6,780 nucleotides of DNA from NCBI GenBank assembly GCA_038238115.1, contig JBBRYB010000131.1, positions 1-6,780 on the forward strand. Direction: 5' to 3'. Every line of letters starts with the position of its first letter. The stretch's first letter is position 1. This DNA is from JBBRYB01 sp038238115. GTDB taxonomy: Bacteria > Actinomycetota > Actinomycetes > Propionibacteriales > Nocardioidaceae. Positions 1-5,500 of this stretch are shown here, piece after piece. A program made the position numbers and the translations under genes. The notes under the pieces were generated by a model. That model searched no databases. It saw nothing but the letters and a program-made list of their open reading frames with translations, and was not told the origin of the DNA.

Positions 1-1
1 C

Positions 2-58
2 GCCGGCCCGGGCAACCGCGACGACCTCGAACTCAGCTTCAAGACCAAACAGAACTGA
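2..58 (+). CDS. 3' end of an unidentified gene
   Basis: An open frame enters from the left edge and ends at TGA 56-58. Its last residues are AGPGNRDDLELSFKTKQN. The stretch is rich in charged residues and shows no recognisable motif. The transposase remnant at 152-298 lies on the same strand and in the same frame modulo 3, but is separated by this stop, so a broken mobile-element gene is one possibility and an unrelated gene another. Only 18 codons are visible, so no function is proposed. Confidence 0.3.
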   Translation, partial: AGPGNRDDLELSFKTKQN

Positions 59-73
59 CGTAGCGTTCGACAT

Positions 74-130
74 GCTCGTGACCTCGCTGCTGGACGTTGT
101 AGGAGACCAACAGCATGCGGGGTCACGAGC
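74..130. repeat. 10-bp inverted repeat with 37-nt loop
   Basis: GCTCGTGACC at 74-83 is perfectly complementary to GGTCACGAGC at 121-130. It lies just after the stop of the left-edge gene and just before the transposase remnant. It could be a hairpin behind that gene or a leftover of an element boundary. No T-run follows the right arm, so a Rho-independent terminator is not supported. Confidence 0.35.
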
Positions 131-151
131 CCACTACAGCCGCCCCGCTCA

Positions 152-298
152 AGATCGAAGAGCCTCCAAACCTGGGCCAGCCACCGCAACCAAGACCCGA
201 CGCCCTTCGTCTGGCACGCCACCGTCGACGAGGTCCTTAAGAAAGTACGCCGAGGACGAAACACACCGGCACAAGTCAAATCACAGACGGACCACTAG
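152..298 (+). pseudogene. IS630-family transposase, C-terminal remnant
   Basis: The frame ending at TAG 296-298 reads RNQDPTPFVWHATVDEVLKK, followed by VRRGRN and a terminal SQTDH. This matches the usual C-terminus of IS630-family DDE transposases, where a tryptophan-rich helix leads into a W-N-x-x-P-x-P-F-V-W-x-x-T-A-D-E-I-L pattern. Upstream, the frame to about 152 still fits the preceding helix (SLQTWASHRN), but nothing before it resembles the DDE catalytic core, so only a fragment of about 49 codons survives. No terminal inverted repeat could be paired inside the window. Identification rests on remembered family motifs; a search would settle it. It marks the left side of the cassette as a site of past transposition. 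Confidence 0.6.
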
Positions 299-348
299 CA
301 GGACTAGCCCCTGGGCTGGCGTAACGCCTATCTGGTCCAGACTGGCGG

Positions 349-631
349 CTATTCGACAGCAGCCTCACCTGCAGCCGAGGGTGGCAGCTGTTCACGCAGC
401 ATCACAATCTGGCGCGACAAATTGAGGATTTCGCGCATCAGCTCACCGTTGGTGGGGTCACCCTGAAAGGTTGCGGGACCAGGCGGCGGTCCGCCCGGTG
501 GAAGCCCCCCGTCCGGAACGTCGTCCATGCTGAATCGCCGAAGGATGTCGATCAGAGCGCCTTTCAGTTAGATCGAGCACCGGACCGTACTTGTCGATGA
601 CGCTGGCGAGGATTTCGTCTTCGTTCGCCAT
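349..631 (-). pseudogene. Small Pro/Gly-rich protein, frame disrupted by one base; candidate modification substrate
   Basis: Third cistron of the minus-strand operon, 63 nt after the hydroxylase stop. From ATG 631 it reads MANEDEILASVIDKYGPVLD then L. Near 568 the sensible frame moves by +1 (CTA, extra A, CTG) and continues LKGALIDILRRF, a Pro/Gly segment (GGLPPGGPPPGP), QGDPTNGEL, then a Leu/Ile-rich helix (MREILNLSRQIVMLREQL), ending at TAG 349-351. Omitting one base gives an intact protein of about 93 residues: acidic N-terminus, amphipathic helix, flexible Pro/Gly linker, C-terminal coiled-coil-like helix. There is no signal peptide or membrane segment. Unshifted, translation runs on in the first frame through unlikely Arg/Ser-rich sequence. 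I do not recognise the family. Its place beside a prolyl hydroxylase and a hydroxyproline-type glycosyltransferase suggests it as their acceptor (inference). The frame break could be a mutation, a sequencing error or a recoding site. Confidence 0.6.
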
Positions 632-634
632 CAT

Positions 635-641
635 CCCTCCT
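635..641 (-). promoter_or_regulatory. Strong ribosome binding site of the small Pro-rich gene
   Basis: The minus strand reads AGGAGGG directly before two consecutive ATG codons (634-632 and 631-629). A Shine-Dalgarno site touching the first ATG leaves no spacer, so the second ATG (631) is the likelier start, with about four bases between AGGAGG and it. This is the best ribosome binding site of the minus-strand operon and argues that the downstream frame was a real, well-translated gene. Confidence 0.65.
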
Positions 642-694
642 CACTTCGGTGTGACGCCTGGAGATTCCAGCATGGCAGACAAGCCCTTCAGCGC

Positions 695-1318
695 CTAGGC
701 GTTGCGGGGCGTCAAGTTGCGGCCCGTTTCGCGTTCTCGCAACCACGTTGTCAGCACCATCTTGCTCCCGCTCACGATGGCCTCGGCCTCGTGGCACATC
801 AGTTCGTCCGGCGTGCCACTTGCGGTGAGGTTCCGCCACGCCAGCAGACGTCCGGCTTGCGTCTCGAACCGGTGACCGAGATTGGGAAAGCAGGTGGCGC
901 CTCCTTCGTGTGGTGCCTCGAGGTAGAGCAGCACCGTTATGAGCCGCTCTCCGGACGGGTGGGCACTGAAAACCCCGGTGTCGTGGTGCAGACCGAAGTA
1001 GTCGCCGGGTCGGTACCGGATTGCCTGCCATGGATCCAGACGGGCTGCGGCCAGCTCCAACTCGTCACACACCCGCACTTCGAAGGCATCGACGAGCGCC
1101 TGCAGCTCGTCGCCGAAGAATGCCTGCGCGGCACTCTCGCTGCGACGGTGCCGGCTGGCGAACTCGACAACGGTTCCATCAGCCGCCCGATTGTTGACGG
1201 TGCTGCACCGCCAGAAGGCGAATCGCAGCTCGTCGACCATCTCTCGGCAGATCGCGCTGTCGAGAAATCCGTCCACGCAGATCAGGCGTTCGGCTTCCAG
1301 CTGTGCCGCGCGTGTCAA
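695..1318 (-). CDS. Prolyl-4-hydroxylase-like 2-oxoglutarate/Fe(II) dioxygenase
   Basis: This 207-residue single-domain cytosolic enzyme is predicted to hydroxylate proline using Fe(II), O2 and 2-oxoglutarate. The double-stranded beta-helix signature is complete: RYRPGDYFGLHHDTG gives the HxD iron ligands (H111, D113), LITVLLYLEAPHEGGATCFP is the typical middle strand pair, H176 is the distal iron ligand and K186 in SGSKMVLTTWLRE is the 2-oxoglutarate-binding lysine. Order and spacing fit bacterial P4H-like proteins of about 200 residues. The start is TTG at 1318, four bases after GAGG; the TTGA overlap with the stop of the glycosyltransferase gene implies translational coupling. The next ATG (residue 27) would remove part of the N-terminal helix. 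The partner gene (GT60-type) suggests that the product hydroxyproline is then glycosylated. The oxygenase family call is firm; prolyl specificity is inferred from family and context, and hydroxylation of another residue remains possible. Confidence 0.88.
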   Translation of the reverse strand: MTRAAQLEAERLICVDGFLDSAICREMVDELRFAFWRCSTVNNRAADGTVVEFASRHRRSESAAQAFFGDELQALVDAFEVRVCDELELAAARLDPWQAIRYRPGDYFGLHHDTGVFSAHPSGERLITVLLYLEAPHEGGATCFPNLGHRFETQAGRLLAWRNLTASGTPDELMCHEAEAIVSGSKMVLTTWLRERETGRNLTPRNA

Positions 1319-2193
1319 GATGCCTCGTCCAACCGAGTCATGATGTGAACTTCATATGCCGAGACGGTCCTTTCGTCGCCGAGCAGGTGCCTGGGATCGT
1401 CGCCTCGGAACAGGTCTCGGATTAGGTGCAGCGATGCCAGGTGCTTTTCATGCCAGTCGACATGGTCATTCCAGTGTGGAATGCGTGTCTCACGCGCGTA
1501 TGAGTGCCAGCCGACTATCCGGTGAGGATGGAACAAGTCATATCCGTGCGTGAAGGCGCGCAAGCCGGTCACGACCTCGTCGCCAAAGAAGTAGATCTCC
1601 GGCTCCAGTGGTACCTCGTGGTTGAACTCCCCGGCAGCAAAGATCATGTGCATGGACAGAAACTCGGCCGAGATCGGTCTGACCAGCCTCTGCCACCACG
1701 GAATAGGGTGGCCAGTGAGCCTGGTGAGCAGTCCCTCTTCTCGACTCAGCGGATAAATCTTGAGCGGGTGCAACATCCGCCCTAACGGATCGAGTGAGGG
1801 TTGGTACGACGGCAGATACGCGGTGAGCAGTGGTTTCGACACGCCGTCCTCGGCAAGTTGGCGATACATGGTGATCAACATGTCGTCCCAACCGGAGACG
1901 AATCGATGATGCGAGTCGATGATAAGGGTGAATGGCTCGCCGCTCCAACGCTCTTGACACAGGCGTCGTGCCCAGTTGCAGCCGTAACTGTCGGCGGAGG
2001 GTAGGTCGAGCACTTCGACTTGGGGAAGGCTGAGTGCCGCGGAGCTGAGGAGTTCCCCGGAGGCGTGCTGCCAGGCCACGCAGGTCCGAAGTCGAGCGGG
2101 TTCAGATGCCCTGGCGTAGAGATCGACCAAGGTCGGGCCGAGTTCGACGTCCCGGTACGCGGGAATCTGCACAAAGACCCTCGTGTCGACCAT
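1315..2193 (-). CDS. GT60-type (Pfam 'GlcNAc') glycosyltransferase
   Basis: A 292-residue soluble glycosyltransferase of the family that includes the Dictyostelium Skp1-hydroxyproline GlcNAc-transferase. Family marks run in order: N-terminal VFVQIPAYRDVELGPTLVDL (6-25; nucleotide-sugar fold start), VAWQ (39-42), NWARRLCQERW (73-83), then IIDSHHRFVSGWDD (91-104), where D93-S-H95 is the family's metal-binding DxD equivalent. YFFGDEVVTGLRAFTHGYDL (201-220) is the acceptor/catalytic segment, followed by VGWHSYAR (227-234) and a C-terminal LLGDERTVSAYE (270-281), which fits the family's G-x-x-R-T-x-x-x-Y-E ending. There is no signal peptide or transmembrane segment. ATG 2193 is chosen because homology begins within five residues; the frame stays open upstream to 2655, but that sequence looks non-coding and crosses the divergent gene. 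First gene of the operon, overlapping the hydroxylase by four bases. Donor sugar (GlcNAc) is inferred from the family. Confidence 0.88.
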   Translation of the reverse strand: MVDTRVFVQIPAYRDVELGPTLVDLYARASEPARLRTCVAWQHASGELLSSAALSLPQVEVLDLPSADSYGCNWARRLCQERWSGEPFTLIIDSHHRFVSGWDDMLITMYRQLAEDGVSKPLLTAYLPSYQPSLDPLGRMLHPLKIYPLSREEGLLTRLTGHPIPWWQRLVRPISAEFLSMHMIFAAGEFNHEVPLEPEIYFFGDEVVTGLRAFTHGYDLFHPHRIVGWHSYARETRIPHWNDHVDWHEKHLASLHLIRDLFRGDDPRHLLGDERTVSAYEVHIMTRLDEAS

Positions 2194-2303
2194 GCGGCCG
2201 ATTCTTGCACCGATTGTCAAGGGCCAAGGAAGTTTGGGTGGTGCGTGGAGCCGGCCCCCGGCCCAGGTCTGAGGTGACGATCGTCCGACAGGAGGTTGCC
2301 ATT

Positions 2304-2345
2304 TCCTTGGCACGCCGTCGGACTCTCTCGCCGGCGTGCCAAGGA
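2304..2345. repeat. Perfect 14-bp inverted repeat, 14-nt loop
   Basis: TCCTTGGCACGCCG (2304-2317) is exactly complementary to CGGCGTGCCAAGGA (2332-2345). It lies between two divergent genes, 111 bp before the glycosyltransferase start and 161 bp before the protease start. A short ATTT follows the right arm, too little for a clear Rho-independent terminator. An operator for a dimeric regulator, or a hairpin that insulates or attenuates transcription, fits the location. Each arm contains one GCCAAGG element. Confidence 0.7.
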
Positions 2346-2419
2346 TTTGGCCGGACGCAAGGAGCGCTCCTGCCCAACCTGCCTCCCCGCGGTACTGAGC
2401 CGTCGAAGAATAGGAGGCC

Positions 2420-2448
2420 TGGTCAACTGGCAGCGGTCCCGATAGCAT
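2420..2448 (+). promoter_or_regulatory. Candidate promoter for the metalloprotease-propeller gene
   Basis: TGGTCA (2420-2425), 17 bp, then TAGCAT (2443-2448) gives four of six matches to each sigma-70 hexamer. This would leave a leader of about 50 nt before ATG 2506. The match is modest, and actinomycete promoters are often poorly conserved, so this is a suggestion only. A GCCAAGG element overlaps the expected transcription start. Confidence 0.35.
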
Positions 2449-2505
2449 CGCCAAGGTAGCCACACGCCGAGCCTGTGTGGACACGCTCCTCTGAGAGGTG
2501 GCGCC

Positions 2506-5500
2506 ATGCCCGAGTCCCTGCAGAAGAAGCTGCCAGCGTTCGGTGATGCACCTTCGTGCGTGTCCCCCGAGCAGCGTCATCCCATCGATCGACTGCCGGT
2601 AGACCATTTCCTGATACCACTCATCAAGGACACGTTCCCCAATCTGCTCGCGCAAGAGAAGACGTGGCTACACACACTGTCCGCGGACGGGACAGCGCTG
2701 ACTCGCACGTACGCGATCGTTGCGCTGTTCTTCAACCTCGGCGACCCCGGCTCTCTCGACAACGCGGCTAACTACACCAACACTGCCACTGGAGATATCA
2801 CGACCTGGCTGGCTGTGGGGACACCCAACCGCTCGACTTTTCTCCACAACTACTGGTCTACCTTGTCCTACGGCAAACTCCAGGTGAGCGTCGCTCCCAA
2901 CACCGACGCCGCCGGAGTACCGCAGCTTCCAACCATAAACCCGGCTAGTAACAATGCGGACGACTGGGGCAATATCGCCCAGCAGATCGTCCAGCTGAAC
3001 CCGGAAAGGGTGTGGCAGATCGCCGGAAGCATTGCCGACTCCGGCGTCCGGGTGATTCCGTCGCTCGTCGTCGTCCAGAACTACGACACGCACGCCTCGG
3101 CCGTACTGCAATGGAACTGGTCATTCTCGAGTGGAGGCAACAACTATCGCGTCGACGACATCTGCCACGTGCGCATGACGGATGGCATCGACGTCGAGGC
3201 GCATGAGCACGGCCACAACTTTCTCAACAGCGGGGACATGTACGGCGGCGGCGGCGGCAAGATCGGCTACTGGGACCTCCTCGGAGATGCCCTAGGCCCG
3301 GGCAAGATGTCAGATACGTCGAGCTACTTCAAGGAGAAGCTCGGGTGGCTGTCTTTCAACGAAGTCATCAACGGGCCGGTTGCGCCGGCGGAAGAGCTGC
3401 GGCTGCGACCATATGCTACGACCGGCGACTGCTACAAGGTGGTGCCCGATCCCGCGCACAATCCGAACGAGTACTTCCTCCTGGAGTTCCGCGTCTCCAC
3501 GGCCAATGATCCGTGGACTCCTGATGGCAGCCGTAACCCTGGCGGGTTGTTGATCACCCATGTGAACACGCGCATCGGTGAGGACGGCTCTACCTCGACG
3601 TCGTCCTCGCCGTTCATGGACGTCGAGGAGGCCGACGGCAACGATGGAAAGTGCTGGGACGACCGGGGTATCTGCGACGTCCCTTGGTCTGACTTCCCGA
3701 ACGCAACGGTCCGGGACGCAGGTGCATCGGCGTTCCCGCCCAACAACTGGCCCGAGCCTGACCGCCCGATGGGCACGCTTTTCCCGGCAGGTGCACGCGC
3801 ATCGTTTACCCCTACGTCGGACCCGTCCAGTGCCTTTTACGGCGGCCGTGACAGCGGGTTGAGCATCACCGACATCCGCCTACAGGACGGCAACTGTCTT
3901 TTCACTCTCGCTTTGGCTGGTAACGACCAGAATGCGCTTGCATTGTCCGACCACTGGCAGCGCTATGTGGCGGACTTCGATGGGGATGGCCTTGACGAGC
4001 TCCTGGTCTTCACCGGATCGACGCTGGCGCTGGTGGATGTGTGCGAGAACGAATTTCACGTCGTGTGGCGCGCCGACGATCAGCTCGGCGAATGGCGCTT
4101 CGGGCCGAATGACCGGTTCACAGTCGGTGACTTCAACGGCGACGGCAGGGCCGACGTCTTCGTACGCAGCGACCAGTGGGCCGGCTTGTTCATCAGTGAC
4201 GGAGCCAGCTTGTCGCAGGTCTGGATCACCGAGGACCCCTCCACTGGCGGCGACTGGGTTGGCGGCTGGCATTTGGGGGCATCAGACCGTACCTGGGCCG
4301 GTGACTTCGACGGCGACGGCCGGACCGACTTGTTTGTTCGAAGCCCGGAATGGGCAGTGGTCCTGCGGTCCACCGGTCTCGGGTTTGAGACTGCCTGGAT
4401 GTCCGGAGACCCTGCACAGGATGCCAACTGGATCGGTGGCTGGCACCTCGGAGCGGGTGACCAGCATCTGGTCGGCGACTTCGACGGCGACGGCCGTGAC
4501 GACATCTTCGTGCACAACGGTGGTTGGGCCGGACTGCTGTTGTCCAACGGAGCGGGCTTCGACGAGGCGTGGATGACGGGCGACCCCGGACAGAACGGCA
4601 ACTGGGTAGGCGGCTGGCACGTCGGTGCGGGGGACCGCTTCGTTGCCGGCGATTTCAATGGGGACGGCAGTACCGACCTGTGGGTGCACAACGGTGGGTG
4701 GGCGGCCGTGTGGCGCAGCACAGGACGGGGTTTCGAGGAGACGTGGATCTCCGGTGACCCCGGCACCAACGGCAACTGGGTCGAAGGCTGGCATCTTGGT
4801 CAGAACGACCGATACGTGTGCGCCGACTTCAACGGTGACGGACGTGACGACCTTTTCGTCCGGTCAGCTCAGTGGGCAGCGCTGCTTCTCAGCGATGGCG
4901 ACCAGTTCCACGTCCAAGCAATGACCGGAGACCCGGCCACCAACGGAAACTGGATCGGACCGGTACACCTCACCAGTTCCGATGACGTCGAGTATCCGGC
5001 ACAACTGCACTACCTCCCCCAGCGGGCTCTCTTCCAGGCGCGCGCCGACCGCACGACCGCCGCCTTCACTCCGCTAGCCGGTGACAACGGGTTCTACCTC
5101 GACGCATGCTGGATAGGTCCCGACCAGTTCGCTGCTCGCGACCAGGTTGTGCCGGTTGCGCGCTACCTGACCGGTCACTTCACGGACGCCCGCTCGGACG
5201 CGGTCGTCGTCTCGGACGGCTCCAGCCTCGCGTTATGGACCCATCTCGAGACAAGGCCACAGCTTTTGGGAAGGTTCGGCCCGTGGATTGGAGGCTGGCA
5301 TCTCGGCCCTCAGGACCGCTTCACCGTGGCCGATCTCGACGGCGACGGCAAAGATGAGCTCTTCGTACGATCGCCGGGCTGGGCCGCCGTGCTTCGATGG
5401 CGAGCCGAGACGCGTAACTTCGTCTGCGACTGGATCTCCGGCGACCCAGCTGCGAACGCAAACTGGGTAGACGGCTGGCATCTCGGCGCGTTGGACCACG

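Larger units (their letters stand above)
2194..2505. promoter_or_regulatory. Divergent intergenic control region
   Basis: This 312-bp region separates the glycosyltransferase start (minus) from the metalloprotease start (plus), so both promoters should lie here. It contains a perfect 14-bp inverted repeat (2304-2345) and four copies of GCCAAGG: plus strand at 2223-2229, 2338-2344 and 2450-2456, and minus strand at 2305-2311. The last copy sits just downstream of a candidate -10 box. No convincing gene is present; the open frames crossing it look like composition artefacts. I could not assign a good promoter for the minus-strand operon. Confidence 0.55.

Noticed and set aside
641..673. Ten-codon open frame (MLESPGVTPK) ending at the small gene's ribosome binding site
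   Set aside because: No ribosome binding site of its own and length expected by chance. A leader-peptide role is not supported.
564..1031. Minus-strand 155-residue frame overlapping the hydroxylase and the small gene
   Set aside because: Arg-rich out-of-frame translation with no motif. It overlaps the hydroxylase gene in another frame.
791..1348. Plus-strand frame of 185 residues opposite the hydroxylase
   Set aside because: Shadow of the hydroxylase gene: no domain signature, while the opposite strand has a full 2OG-oxygenase motif set.
2215..2220. TTGACA on the minus strand just before the glycosyltransferase start as a -35 box
   Set aside because: No -10 hexamer at 16-18 bp; the only AT-rich hexamer is 8 bp away, and the start codon follows too closely.
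2194..2655. Upstream extension of the glycosyltransferase to a 446-residue protein starting at 2655
   Set aside because: Family similarity begins five residues after ATG 2193. The extra 154 residues look like random translation, cover the divergent control region and would overlap the protease start by 150 bp.
4080..4775. Long antisense frame (231 residues) across the propeller repeats
   Set aside because: It is the complement of the repeat coding sequence, reads as Pro/Ser-rich periodic sequence, and reflects GC-rich codon structure.
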